Positions 7,416 to 16,637 of a stretch of DNA of 64,000 nt are shown in pieces. The number at the start of each line of letters is the position of its first letter. Within the stretch, counting starts at the first letter, position 1. This DNA comes from Candidatus Zhuqueibacterota bacterium (GTDB lineage Bacteria > Zhuqueibacterota > Zhuqueibacteria > Oceanimicrobiales > Oceanimicrobiaceae): assembly GCA_029262005.1 (NCBI GenBank), contig JAJDAG010000134.1, positions 1-64,000 of the forward strand, read 5' to 3'. The position numbers and the translations under genes were made by a program. The notes under the pieces are model-generated. The model did no database searches. It saw only the letters and a list, made by a program, of their open reading frames with translations, and was not told the DNA's origin.

Positions 7416-9114
7416 AGCCATACAACACAGCCATTATTCATGTTTGAAATTGCTTTTGCTCAGCTTTATTTTGCTGTCGTCTGGCCCAGTTAGTGGGACT
7501 TCTCTGCTAGAATCAAATACCAACCCGGCAGATTCCATCCAGGCTGTGAAAAAAGACGTTGTCCACTTTGTGCCCGTCACGGACCGCTGGCGCGCTATTA
7601 AGTCACCGCCTTACCAATTGAATGTTCAGGGGCATATTTACGATCCGTACAACCAGAATCTGCTGAAGGGTGACTATCCGATTATCGGTCAGAATGTTTT
7701 CTTAGTCCTGACTGCCGGTGCCAATAATCTTGCTGAAGTCTCACGTGCTCCAACCATGACGGCCATCAGCACACGAAATCCGCAAAACCCGCAATTCTTT
7801 GGCAATGGCGACAGCTTTTCTTTCAGCGAAAATATCGCATTGTCCCTGGAATTGTATGAAGGAAATACCGCATACCGGCCGCGTGATTTCGAGTTCAAGG
7901 TTACTGCCGCAGTCAATATGAACTATGTTACTGCCAGTGAAATCAGCGTGGTCAACCTCGATGAAAGGCAGGGAACAAGCCGCTACGACGACAATTTCGG
8001 GTTTCAGGAACTGTTTTTAGAAAAACATTTATTCAACATAAGCGACTACTACGATTTTGTCTCGCTTAAGGGCGGAATTCAAAAATTCAACAGCGATTTT
8101 CGTGGTTTTATTTTTGAGGATTTTAATCTCGGCGCCCGGCTGTTTGGCAATGCTGCATCCAACCGCTATCAGTACAATCTTGCATATTTTTATATGCTGG
8201 AGAAAGACACGAACAGCGGTTTGAATACTCTATTTGGAAATCGCGACCAGGAAGTGCTGATTGCCAATTTGTACAAACAGGACTTCCTCACATTGGGGTA
8301 CACGACCCAGTTGAGTCTGCATTATAATCACGACAAGCCGAGTTCTTATGTCGATAATAACGGCATCCCAGTTCGGCCGGCCATTATTGGTGCCAGTCAA
8401 CCGCACGATATCAAGGCATTTTATCTTGGCTGGGCTGGAGATGGCCACATTGGACGACTCAACATCACGCACGCTTTTTATCAGGTTCTGGGCGCGGACA
8501 GCTTCAACTCACTGGCCGGGCGGCGGATCAACATCAACGCGCAAATGGCAGCTTTGGAGCTTACTTTCGATAAGGATTGGCAGCGGTTTCGTCTGTCGGG
8601 CTTCTTTTCTTCGGGCGATAGCAACCCGTTTGACGCTAGCGGCCGTGGCTTTGATACGATTCTGGATTTGCCGTTTTTTGCCGGTGGCCCGTTCAGCTAT
8701 TGGAACAGTCAAGCCATTCGAATTTTCGGCGTCGGCCTGACGAGCAGACAAAGCCTCGTCCCCAACCTGCGCAGTAGCAAAATTGAAGGCCAGGCGAATT
8801 TTGTTAATCCTGGCCTGCTGCTGGCCAATGCCGGATATGAAGCCCAATTGACGCCCAAAATGAAGCTGGTTGTGAATGCCAATTTTTTGCGCTTTGCCAG
8901 CACCATGCCTTTTACTTTTTTCGCGAATCAAAGAATTCGAAAAAACATTGGGCTGGATTACGGCCTTGGCATCCTGTACAGGCCATTTTTGAACAACAAT
9001 GTCCGGTTTAAGTTCGGTGTTACGGCATTAACGCCTTTGGCTGGATTTAATGATTTGTTTGACTCACCCGGAACACAGTTTTCTGTTTTAACATCCATGA
9101 ATTTTACGTTTTGA
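7399..9114 (+). CDS. Predicted outer-membrane beta-barrel protein of the redox locus
   Basis: The protein has about 571 residues. The start is uncertain: ATG at 7399 overlaps the end of the previous gene by 17 bp and gives MFTLTKAIQHSHYSCLKLLL followed by a hydrophobic signal; ATG at 7381 is also possible. After a periplasmic-looking N-terminus (NVQGHIYDPYNQNLLKGDYP) the rest is rich in alternating aromatic/polar strands and ends in SMNFTF, with the terminal Phe expected for BAM-inserted barrels. No haem motif is present. It does not match a family I can name. Its place between a cytochrome c and a decahaem cytochrome suggests a porin partner for trans-outer-membrane electron transfer, by analogy with MtrB/PioB-type conduits. 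This is inference. Confidence 0.72.
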   Translation: MFTLTKAIQHSHYSCLKLLLLSFILLSSGPVSGTSLLESNTNPADSIQAVKKDVVHFVPVTDRWRAIKSPPYQLNVQGHIYDPYNQNLLKGDYPIIGQNVFLVLTAGANNLAEVSRAPTMTAISTRNPQNPQFFGNGDSFSFSENIALSLELYEGNTAYRPRDFEFKVTAAVNMNYVTASEISVVNLDERQGTSRYDDNFGFQELFLEKHLFNISDYYDFVSLKGGIQKFNSDFRGFIFEDFNLGARLFGNAASNRYQYNLAYFYMLEKDTNSGLNTLFGNRDQEVLIANLYKQDFLTLGYTTQLSLHYNHDKPSSYVDNNGIPVRPAIIGASQPHDIKAFYLGWAGDGHIGRLNITHAFYQVLGADSFNSLAGRRININAQMAALELTFDKDWQRFRLSGFFSSGDSNPFDASGRGFDTILDLPFFAGGPFSYWNSQAIRIFGVGLTSRQSLVPNLRSSKIEGQANFVNPGLLLANAGYEAQLTPKMKLVVNANFLRFASTMPFTFFANQRIRKNIGLDYGLGILYRPFLNNNVRFKFGVTALTPLAGFNDLFDSPGTQFSVLTSMNFTF

Positions 9115-9179
9115 TTTGTAAAGAATACAAAAAATATTGAACCGGATTTACTATTGAATACCGAACAGAGGTTTTTCAA

Positions 9180-12100
9180 GTGAAAAGAATTGTATTTTAT
9201 TCCTGTTGTCTGTCGCTTTTATTTTGCTGTCAATTGTCGGGGCAAAATAACGAAAAAAAGAATGTGAAAGGCAAAGGTGTTCGCCGTATTCGGCAAACAA
9301 CGGAGTCTGCCAATCGAAAAAGTAAGGGATGTTTGACCTGCCACAAAGGCATTGAAAATATGCACCGGTCTTCGGTGGTCAAATTGGGTTGTGCCGATTG
9401 CCATGGCGGCAACCCCCGGGCCAGAACCGTTGCGGCGGCACACGTTAAACCAAGGTATCCTGAGAAGTGGAAGACTTCAGCCAATCCTGTGCGTTCATTT
9501 ACGCTATTGAACAAAGAGGATCCTGAATTTATAAAATTTGTCAATCCCGGAGACTTGCGCATCGCGGATGAAACCTGCGGCTCCTGTCACCCCCGGGAGG
9601 TCCTGAATTCAAAAAAGAGCATGATGGCGACTTCCGCTTTATTTTGGGGGGAAGCTGCTTACAACAATGGTATTGTTTCCACCAAAAGATCTATTTTCGG
9701 TGAAAGTTACAGTCGTGATGGTGTGCCACAAATCATTATGAACGTGCCGGCGCCTACTGTTGATGAAATGAAAAACAAAGGCGTGTTGCCGTTTGTCGCA
9801 CCTTTGCCCCGGTGGGAAATCACACAGCCCGGCAACTTGTTCCGGGCGTTTGAGCGCGGGGGAAAGGTTTCGCGCATAAACCCATCCAACATTGGCAGTC
9901 CGGATCCGGAAGCAGAGCCGGGGAAGCCGGACATCAAATTAAGCGATAGGGGTTTGGGCACACAACTGAGTATCAGTTCACCGGTGCTTGGTTTGCACAA
10001 AACCCGATTGAATGACCCGCATTTATATTTTTTGGGCACCAACGAACAACCCGGAGATTATCGCTCTAGCGGCTGTACGGCCTGCCACGTGGTTTATGCC
10101 AATGATCGGTCGGCGTTTCATTCCGGGCCTTATGCCAAATATGGCCATCTTGGCAAGAGTCAGACCCGCGACAAAACCATTTCCAAAAAAGAGGAAGGTC
10201 ATCCGCTGAAACATGAGTTTACCACCAGCATTCCTTCCAGCCAGTGCATGGTGTGTCACATGCACCAGCCCAATGGGTTTTTAAATACTTACTATGGTTT
10301 TCAGTGGTGGGATTATGAAACAGACGGTGAAATGATGTATCCAAAAAAGCAAAAATATTTGTCTGATGAAGAAACCTTTGCCTTGCTGGATGCCAATCCT
10401 GAAGAAGCCGTGTTGCGAGGGAAATGGGGGGACAAAAAATTTCTCACCAATGTCAGCAAGCTGAATCCGCAATTAAAAAAAACACAATTTGCCGATTACC
10501 ACGGTCACGGCTGGATATTCCGGGCTGTGTTTCACAAAGATCGCAAAGGCAACCTGCTGGATGAAAACAGTAAAAACATTCCGTGGGAGTCAGAGCATAA
10601 GTTCCATGGCGTGGTTCCTATTGTCGGGCAAGAACTCTATTGCGACGAATCGTGTCGCAATACGCAAAAGGCGGTGCATTTAAAAGACATTCATTTGGAA
10701 AAGGGCATGCACTGCGTGGACTGCCATTTTGAGCAGGATGTGCATGGCTCAGGAAAACTGCATGACGAATTTCAGAATGCAGTAGAAATAAAATGCGTCG
10801 ATTGCCACGGTGATGTTAATTACTACGCCAAACTGCGTACTTCCGGAGTGGCTGCGCCGGAAGGTGGCACGGATTTGACTTTGCTGAATACGCCGTTTGG
10901 AGAGCCCAGGTTTGAAGTGGATGGCAATATCAGAATTCAACGCTCCATGCTTGCGGATACTCTGGTTTGGGAAATTAGCCAGGTAAAAGCCTCGATAGAG
11001 CCAAATTCCAGCGATTATAATCCTAAATCACGGGCCGCCAAACTTGTGGCCAAAGGTGGTGGAGAATTTGAGCCCGGTGCTGTTATGAATGATAATTTGT
11101 TGGCGCATTCCAGCAACAAAATTGAATGCCAGGCCTGCCATACCGCCTGGACAACCAACTGTTTCGGTTGCCACTTGCCGCAAAAAGCCAACTGGAAAAA
11201 GAGCATGAATCACTTTGAGGGGACAACCACCCGCAACACGATCACTTACAATCCACAGGTTTTGCGCGATGGTGGTTTTATGTTGTGCATTAGCGGCGGC
11301 ACTTCCGGCAATAAAATCACAACAGCTCGCCCCAGCGCTGATGTGCTCTTGAGTTCAAGAAATGCAAATCGCGAACAAATTTACATGCAACAAACACCCA
11401 TTTCTGCGCCGGGTTTCAGCAGCCAGGCATTCAATCCGCATTTTTCACACACCATGCGCAAAGCGGAAGCCAAGACTTGTTCCGATTGTCATATTTCTGA
11501 AAAAAATGACAACAATGCCTGGATGGCTCAGATGCTGCTTCAGGGCACGAACCTGGTTAATTTTATGGGAAAGTATGTTTACGTGGCTGAAGGACGGGAA
11601 GGTTTTGAGGCAGTGAAAGTCACTGAAACCGATGAGCCGCAGGCCGTAATCGGCAGCAATTTACAGAAACTGGCTTATCCGGATTATTACGAAAAACACC
11701 GCACCGGGGACAGAGAATTGCAGACGGCATTTCATCACGGCGGCTCTTACGTGCGCAGTTTGCAATTGCGCGGCGAGTATCTGTTCACCGCGAACGGCGC
11801 AGATGGTTTTCGGGTTTTTGATGTTGCTAATATCGACAACAAGGGGATTTCAGAGCGAATTGTTTCCGCGCCGGTTTCACCATTGGGGCAGGACACTCAG
11901 GTCAAGAGCCGGTTTGCAACCGCGGTTGTGCTACCGACAAACAACGGCATCGACACCAGAAGGAAATCAGTAATTGAGGATCCGAAAAATGAAGAGCAGC
12001 CTATTCACCCGCTTTTCAGCTATGCCTACATCACGGACAGATACGAGGGGTTGATCATCGTGGATGTGATGAACCTGGTAGATGGCGATCCGCGCAACAA

Positions 12101-12896
12101 CTTTCTGAAACGCGCAGTAACTTTTAACCCCAATGGGATATTGCGCGGCGCTGTAAATTTGGCCATTGCAGGCAACTATGTTTACGTTTTGTGTAAAGTA
12201 GGGTTGGTGGTGGTCAGCATTGAGAATCCGCGCAAACCGAAAATAGTCGGCTCGGTTCGTTCGCCGAAATTAAAGAGGCCTTTGGCCATTTCCATTCAGT
12301 TTCGCTACGCTTATGTTTGCGATAAAGAGGGTGTGAAAACGCTGGATATAACGGACCTGGAAAGGCCCCGGTTGGTCGAAGACAGCATCGTTCGGGTGAA
12401 AGGCGCCAGTGATATTTATGCCGCTCGTACTTATGCCTACGTTGCCGCTAGAAAAAATGGCCTGCTGATAATCGATATTGAACGGCCTGATTCAATTTTT
12501 GTAAAGCAGAAAGTTACCGCAAATGGCCGAATAAATGACGCCCGCGGGGTGAGGGTTGCTTCAACGAACAATTGTGTTTTCGCCTATGTTGCAGATGGCA
12601 AGAATGGCCTGCGCGTGCTGCAATTAACTTCTCCGCAAACACCCGGGCACCTGGGCTTCAGTCCCGAAGTAAAGCCTCTGCTGATCGCAACACGCAAAAC
12701 CCGTGGCGTGGCTTTGTCAATTTCAAAAGGGCTTGACCGCGATCGCGGCGTTGATGAAAGTGGTAACCAAATCAGTGTGTTTGGCCGACTGGGTTCCAGG
12801 CCGTTTAACCGCGAAGAGCAAAAGGCATTTTATCTGAATGATAAAGGCCGGGTTTATAAAGTTTCTGATGATTATTGGAAGCGATTTATAAAATAG
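9180..12896 (+). CDS. Decahaem cytochrome c fused to an LVIVD beta-propeller
   Basis: The protein has 1238 residues from a GTG start preceded by GAGG. Signal peptide MKRIVFYSCCLSLLFCC. Ten CXXCH motifs begin at Cys 51, 71, 133, 299, 356, 512, 539, 650, 661 and 767. The segment CDESC near 488 is not a haem motif. From about residue 797 the protein turns into roughly seven LVIVD-type repeats (YVYVAEGREGFEAVKV, YLFTANGADGFRVFDV, YAYITDRYEGLIIVDV and so on), predicted to form a beta-propeller. Family knowledge: LVIVD repeats are found in surface proteins of bacteria and archaea. Inference: a large exported electron carrier whose propeller may bind a partner or the cell surface. No T9SS sorting domain and no membrane anchor are visible, so its final location is open. 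Confidence 0.9.
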   Translation: MKRIVFYSCCLSLLFCCQLSGQNNEKKNVKGKGVRRIRQTTESANRKSKGCLTCHKGIENMHRSSVVKLGCADCHGGNPRARTVAAAHVKPRYPEKWKTSANPVRSFTLLNKEDPEFIKFVNPGDLRIADETCGSCHPREVLNSKKSMMATSALFWGEAAYNNGIVSTKRSIFGESYSRDGVPQIIMNVPAPTVDEMKNKGVLPFVAPLPRWEITQPGNLFRAFERGGKVSRINPSNIGSPDPEAEPGKPDIKLSDRGLGTQLSISSPVLGLHKTRLNDPHLYFLGTNEQPGDYRSSGCTACHVVYANDRSAFHSGPYAKYGHLGKSQTRDKTISKKEEGHPLKHEFTTSIPSSQCMVCHMHQPNGFLNTYYGFQWWDYETDGEMMYPKKQKYLSDEETFALLDANPEEAVLRGKWGDKKFLTNVSKLNPQLKKTQFADYHGHGWIFRAVFHKDRKGNLLDENSKNIPWESEHKFHGVVPIVGQELYCDESCRNTQKAVHLKDIHLEKGMHCVDCHFEQDVHGSGKLHDEFQNAVEIKCVDCHGDVNYYAKLRTSGVAAPEGGTDLTLLNTPFGEPRFEVDGNIRIQRSMLADTLVWEISQVKASIEPNSSDYNPKSRAAKLVAKGGGEFEPGAVMNDNLLAHSSNKIECQACHTAWTTNCFGCHLPQKANWKKSMNHFEGTTTRNTITYNPQVLRDGGFMLCISGGTSGNKITTARPSADVLLSSRNANREQIYMQQTPISAPGFSSQAFNPHFSHTMRKAEAKTCSDCHISEKNDNNAWMAQMLLQGTNLVNFMGKYVYVAEGREGFEAVKVTETDEPQAVIGSNLQKLAYPDYYEKHRTGDRELQTAFHHGGSYVRSLQLRGEYLFTANGADGFRVFDVANIDNKGISERIVSAPVSPLGQDTQVKSRFATAVVLPTNNGIDTRRKSVIEDPKNEEQPIHPLFSYAYITDRYEGLIIVDVMNLVDGDPRNNFLKRAVTFNPNGILRGAVNLAIAGNYVYVLCKVGLVVVSIENPRKPKIVGSVRSPKLKRPLAISIQFRYAYVCDKEGVKTLDITDLERPRLVEDSIVRVKGASDIYAARTYAYVAARKNGLLIIDIERPDSIFVKQKVTANGRINDARGVRVASTNNCVFAYVADGKNGLRVLQLTSPQTPGHLGFSPEVKPLLIATRKTRGVALSISKGLDRDRGVDESGNQISVFGRLGSRPFNREEQKAFYLNDKGRVYKVSDDYWKRFIK

Positions 12897-12983
12897 GGAC
12901 AGAGAATTGTCAGGTTTGCTGCATTTCAACGATGAATGCCAGGCAAGCGCGCGCCAGGTTAATTTATTTTGTGTGAGGTTAAC

Positions 12984-13982
12984 GTGCAGGTGTTTGTAAA
13001 GTTTTATTTTTTAATGCCTTCTCTCAAATTTGTGATCGTTGAATTCCGGATTTTCTGCTCAGGGTCATTCTTAATATTCGTCAGTGGCCTGGCCGCAATT
13101 TTATTGTTAACTCAACCGGCCCCTGCGCAGTCAAAAAAATACACTACTTTAGGTTACCGGGGCTGCGGCACAGAACAAGGCATATGTCACCAGGCCGATG
13201 GTCAGTGGTGGAAAGGTGATCCGCATTTCAGTACTGTGAATGCTCTGAAGAGAAAAAAGAAACGCGCCATGCAAATGGCCCAGGCTTACGGCCTGTCTGC
13301 CGCCAATTATCTGAAAGGCAATACGGGTTGCGCCGGCTGTCATGGCGAGGTGGTGAGTGGGCGTGAAAATAAAAATATGAACACCGGAGTGAGTTGTGAG
13401 AATTGTCACGGCCCGTCCGGCCCCAAGGGCGTTGGGTATTTAGATGTACATACCGAAGGTACGAACCCGAAAGATCCTTTGGCAACCAGCCGTTCGGGCT
13501 ACCAAAAAGCGCTGCGGGTCGGTTTGATGGAATTGAGAAATGTGACTGTCCGAGCTGAAACTTGTGTGCGGTGCCATCAAATAAATGAAAAGAAGCTGCT
13601 TGAAGCCGGGCATCCCACAGGTGAGGGATTTGACTATGTTAAGGGGATCAAGAATTTTATTTCAAAGCATTGGGATTATCAATTGAGACAAATCGACCAG
13701 GACGAACAGCCCTACATGAACGCGGTACAAAAAAAGCCCGTTCCGCAGTTTTCAATTGCCTCCGCCACGACAACGGCCGTTCGAAATATCGCCACACGCA
13801 CGGTCACTGACACGGTTGTCATTTACGTTGATCCTGAATTGCCACCTTGGCTGAATCCCAAAAGTACCATCTCAATAAAGTCGTTTGACCCGCAACTCAG
13901 TGAAACAGCGCCCATCGATTCTATTTTATTAGAGGTAAAAAAATACATTGAATACATCCACAAAACCATAAACCAGAAATGA
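12984..13982 (+). CDS. Multihaem cytochrome c, c554-like
   Basis: The protein has about 332 residues. The start is uncertain: GTG at 12984 follows GAGG; ATG at 13014 would give MPSLKFVIVEF. A hydrophobic signal ends near QPAPAQS. Three standard haem motifs are present (CAGCH, CENCH, CVRCH). A fourth site, CGTEQGICH, has six residues between the cysteines and may be an atypical or lost haem site. The layout (YRGC..., CAGCHGEVVSG, VSCENCHGP, then a ETCVRCH helix) resembles cytochrome c554-type multihaem proteins. The C-terminal 90 residues lack haem motifs. The stop overlaps the next gene in ATGA, so it is probably translationally coupled to the iron-sulfur/cytochrome-b fusion, its likely redox partner. 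Confidence 0.82.
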   Translation: MQVFVKFYFLMPSLKFVIVEFRIFCSGSFLIFVSGLAAILLLTQPAPAQSKKYTTLGYRGCGTEQGICHQADGQWWKGDPHFSTVNALKRKKKRAMQMAQAYGLSAANYLKGNTGCAGCHGEVVSGRENKNMNTGVSCENCHGPSGPKGVGYLDVHTEGTNPKDPLATSRSGYQKALRVGLMELRNVTVRAETCVRCHQINEKKLLEAGHPTGEGFDYVKGIKNFISKHWDYQLRQIDQDEQPYMNAVQKKPVPQFSIASATTTAVRNIATRTVTDTVVIYVDPELPPWLNPKSTISIKSFDPQLSETAPIDSILLEVKKYIEYIHKTINQK

Positions 13983-16456
13983 ACAAAGTAGTTGACGACA
14001 AGGTTCGGGAGCAGGAGGAACAATTTGAAGATCGCTGGACCGCCTTTGGCAAGCACACAGGCATCCTGAAGCTTTATAAACGCCTTTCGGCCGGCCAGTT
14101 AAGGCAATTCGAGATTTTCAAAGAGTATGATGATCGCCTGCTAGAAAAAATCAGTCCGGATATTTCAGTGGCTGTGTGGGATCGACAGAAAGTTCTGTTC
14201 GAGGAAGGCTCTTATATTGATTTAGCCTTTTTTATCGTCAAAGGCTTTGTCAATGTCTATCAGCAGAAACAACATTCATCGGTACAGCCAATTTTTGATA
14301 ACAAGCAGATGGTGGACCAAAGTGAAGCGAACGGTTTTCAGGGAAAAAAACAGCCGAACCACACCGTCTTGCAATCTCAGGTGCAGCAGCTAAAAAAGCG
14401 GCAAAATCTGACATTCCTGACCTCCATGGAAATTGATCTTCCCTGGGGGGAAGTTCAAAATCTGGGTGCGGGTGAGATTTTTGGTGAGATAGGCGCTTCC
14501 ATTGGTTGGCCACAGTCGGTGACCGCGCAAACCATTTCAGAGTGTGTTTTGGTGCAAATAAGAATTCCTGCTCTGGAAAAAATGAAACGGCGCTCGAAAT
14601 CCTTCAAGAGCCAGCTTGACAAAATATACATCGAGCGAACTTTGTCCAGTCAACTTAAGAGCACGCCGTTCTTTAAAAGATGTTCTGACAGTTTTCTTGG
14701 CGAACTGAATAAAACCGTGACGCTGGAATCCTTTAAAGGCGGCGAAGTCATCACTCAGGAAGGTGAAATCGTTGACGCGGTTTATTTGCTCCGTTCCGGG
14801 TTTGTGAAATTATTGCAGAAATTCGGTGACGGTGAGCTTGTCGTCAATTACCTTTCTAAAGGAATGATGGTCGGGGATATAGAATTTTTGCTCAAACACA
14901 AAAGTTGGGTTTTTACGGCAATTTCTGTTGAAAACACCGAACTGGTCAGAATTGAACCGGAAGATTTTAAAAATATCATTGACAGTTATCCCGAGACTCA
15001 AAAGCCATTGTGGGAATCCGCAGCTTTGCGAATCAAAACCTCTGGCTCGAACCGAAAAAATATCAGCAAATCCGAGTTCATCGATACTGCGCTCGAAACA
15101 GGACTGGTGGAAGGCAATAGCGTTTTGGTTATCGACCTCGACGCCTGCACCCGCTGCGACGACTGTGTGCGCGGCTGCGCAGACACCCATGCTGGGGCGC
15201 CCAAATTTGTGCGTGAAGGGGAAAAATACTATGACTTTCTTATAACACGCGCGTGTTATCATTGCCAGGATCCGGTTTGTCTGGTTGGGTGCCCAACCGG
15301 CTCGATTCGGCGTGCGGGCGTGGGCGATGTCGTAGAAATCGATGCTGAGCTTTGCATTGGTTGCAAAGTCTGTTTTAACAACTGTCCCTACAACGCCATC
15401 ACTATGGTTGAAGCCGAAAATGAAATGGGTCTGCAAGCCACGGTTGGGAAAAATGGCAAAGAGAAAATGCAGGAACTGGCAACCAAATGTGACTTGTGTC
15501 ACAGCGCTGGACTGGAACCCGCCTGCGTCAATAATTGCCCACACGGCTGTGCCACACGCGTTAATAACATAGAGAATTTTTCCCGGCTGCTGTTTCGGAA
15601 CAAGAAAAATAGAAAAGGTTGGCAGAGCTTTCGCATTGAGAAAATAGTGCAGTCATTCACCTGGTTTTATGTTTTTCTATCTGCAACATTTTTGAGCATT
15701 TTATCTTTTATTCTCAATGCGGTAATCTCGGAAGTGAAGGCTGGAAATGCCTGGGGACTGACTTATGGCTCGGTTGCTACGGCTCTCATGGTTGGCGCTT
15801 CTTTGTACGGCGTCCGCCGGAGAAGCAACAATCTGGCGTCAAAGCTTAATTTGGGAAGGTCATTTCACTGGGTACAATTTCATGTTTATGGCGGCGTCTT
15901 GTTTATGCTTTTAGTTTTCATGCACAGCGGTTTCGGCGTGCCGGACGGCGTGCTGCATTTGTGGTTGTGGGGCCTGTCCATCTGGGTGACGATCAGCGGG
16001 CTTTTGGGCGTGGTGATCCAGAAATGGGTGCCTGCCATGCTGAGCTCTGCGTTGTCTATCGAGGTGGTTTACGAAAGAATTCCTGAGCTTATCCGGCAAA
16101 TCAAAAAAGATGCGGACAAACTGGCTTCGGGTTGCTCTGAGCCGGTGCGGGATTTCTATCGCAAGAAAGTTGTTCGTTCACTCAAAGCGCCAAGGGCCAA
16201 GCCCATTTATTATGTCGATATCACCGGTGGCATTCAGCGCAGACTGAAACAATTTGAGTTTCTTAAGCGCGTGCTTTCGAGTGAGGAGCAAAGGAAGTTG
16301 AGCCGGCTGGAACTGCTTTACAAATCCAAGCTGGAAATGGACGCACATTACACATTGCAAAAACTTCTGCGTTGCTGGTTGTTTGTCCATTTACCGCCAT
16401 CGATTCTGATAGTGGTTTTGGTGGTGATTCATTTGTATGCCGTGTTTTATTATTAG
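13979..16456 (+). CDS. Fusion: two cNMP-binding-like domains, four [4Fe-4S] clusters, cytochrome-b-like membrane domain
   Basis: The protein has 825 residues. Residues about 60-200 and 230-345 are two cyclic-nucleotide-binding-like (CRP-type) barrels; the first carries an insertion of about 50 residues (100-155). The usual phosphate-binding Arg is Gln in the first (GWPQSVTA) and absent in the second (HKSWVFTA), so cAMP binding is doubtful. Residues 387-530 are a ferredoxin module with four Cys sets (390/393/396/400, 426/429/434/438, 459/462/465/469, 504/507/516/520), as in DMSO-reductase-type electron-transfer subunits. Residues about 558-822 hold five predicted helices with His at 630, 635, 649, 804 and 818 as candidate haem b ligands. 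Inference: a cytoplasm-facing iron-sulfur/quinone oxidoreductase with a built-in sensor, feeding the coupled cytochromes. Confidence 0.88.
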   Translation: MNKVVDDKVREQEEQFEDRWTAFGKHTGILKLYKRLSAGQLRQFEIFKEYDDRLLEKISPDISVAVWDRQKVLFEEGSYIDLAFFIVKGFVNVYQQKQHSSVQPIFDNKQMVDQSEANGFQGKKQPNHTVLQSQVQQLKKRQNLTFLTSMEIDLPWGEVQNLGAGEIFGEIGASIGWPQSVTAQTISECVLVQIRIPALEKMKRRSKSFKSQLDKIYIERTLSSQLKSTPFFKRCSDSFLGELNKTVTLESFKGGEVITQEGEIVDAVYLLRSGFVKLLQKFGDGELVVNYLSKGMMVGDIEFLLKHKSWVFTAISVENTELVRIEPEDFKNIIDSYPETQKPLWESAALRIKTSGSNRKNISKSEFIDTALETGLVEGNSVLVIDLDACTRCDDCVRGCADTHAGAPKFVREGEKYYDFLITRACYHCQDPVCLVGCPTGSIRRAGVGDVVEIDAELCIGCKVCFNNCPYNAITMVEAENEMGLQATVGKNGKEKMQELATKCDLCHSAGLEPACVNNCPHGCATRVNNIENFSRLLFRNKKNRKGWQSFRIEKIVQSFTWFYVFLSATFLSILSFILNAVISEVKAGNAWGLTYGSVATALMVGASLYGVRRRSNNLASKLNLGRSFHWVQFHVYGGVLFMLLVFMHSGFGVPDGVLHLWLWGLSIWVTISGLLGVVIQKWVPAMLSSALSIEVVYERIPELIRQIKKDADKLASGCSEPVRDFYRKKVVRSLKAPRAKPIYYVDITGGIQRRLKQFEFLKRVLSSEEQRKLSRLELLYKSKLEMDAHYTLQKLLRCWLFVHLPPSILIVVLVVIHLYAVFYY

Positions 16457-16502
16457 CTGGAATCATTCACAAAGGCCGGTTTCTTCAGCGGCATCGGCCG
16501 AA

Positions 16503-16541
16503 TTGTCATTTCGAGCCTGTTTCTCAGGAGAGAAATTTGTC
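16503..16541. repeat. GTCATTTCGA...GAGAAAT palindromic dispersed repeat, half unit
   Basis: TTGTCATTTCGAGCC (16503-16517) and GAGAAATTTGTC (from 16530) match the outer parts of the left half of the larger inverted repeat at 47401-47543, with a different inner segment. It lies in the leader of the second decahaem cytochrome gene. Repeats with this core are common between genes in Bacteroidota/Chlorobiota-like genomes. Confidence 0.6.
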
Positions 16542-16637
16542 ATAGTGCTGAGCGATGTGCTTTCACAGGTTTCTATGGCCGACAAGAAGACAGCGGCTGG
16601 TCTCAGGCGATTCACCAGTATCTGATATTTTAAAAAA

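Noticed and set aside
10640..10660. CDESC of the decahaem-propeller as an eleventh haem site
   Set aside because: Three residues between the Cys and Arg instead of His; no haem ligand.
15488..15502. CDLCH in the Fe-S fusion as a haem c site
   Set aside because: The Cys belong to the fourth ferredoxin-type cluster set (C504/507/516/520) in a cytoplasmic-type domain.
14810..15544. 244-codon open frame on the minus strand
   Set aside because: It lies wholly inside the cNMP/Fe-S/cytochrome-b gene, whose motifs prove the plus frame; the antisense product matches nothing.
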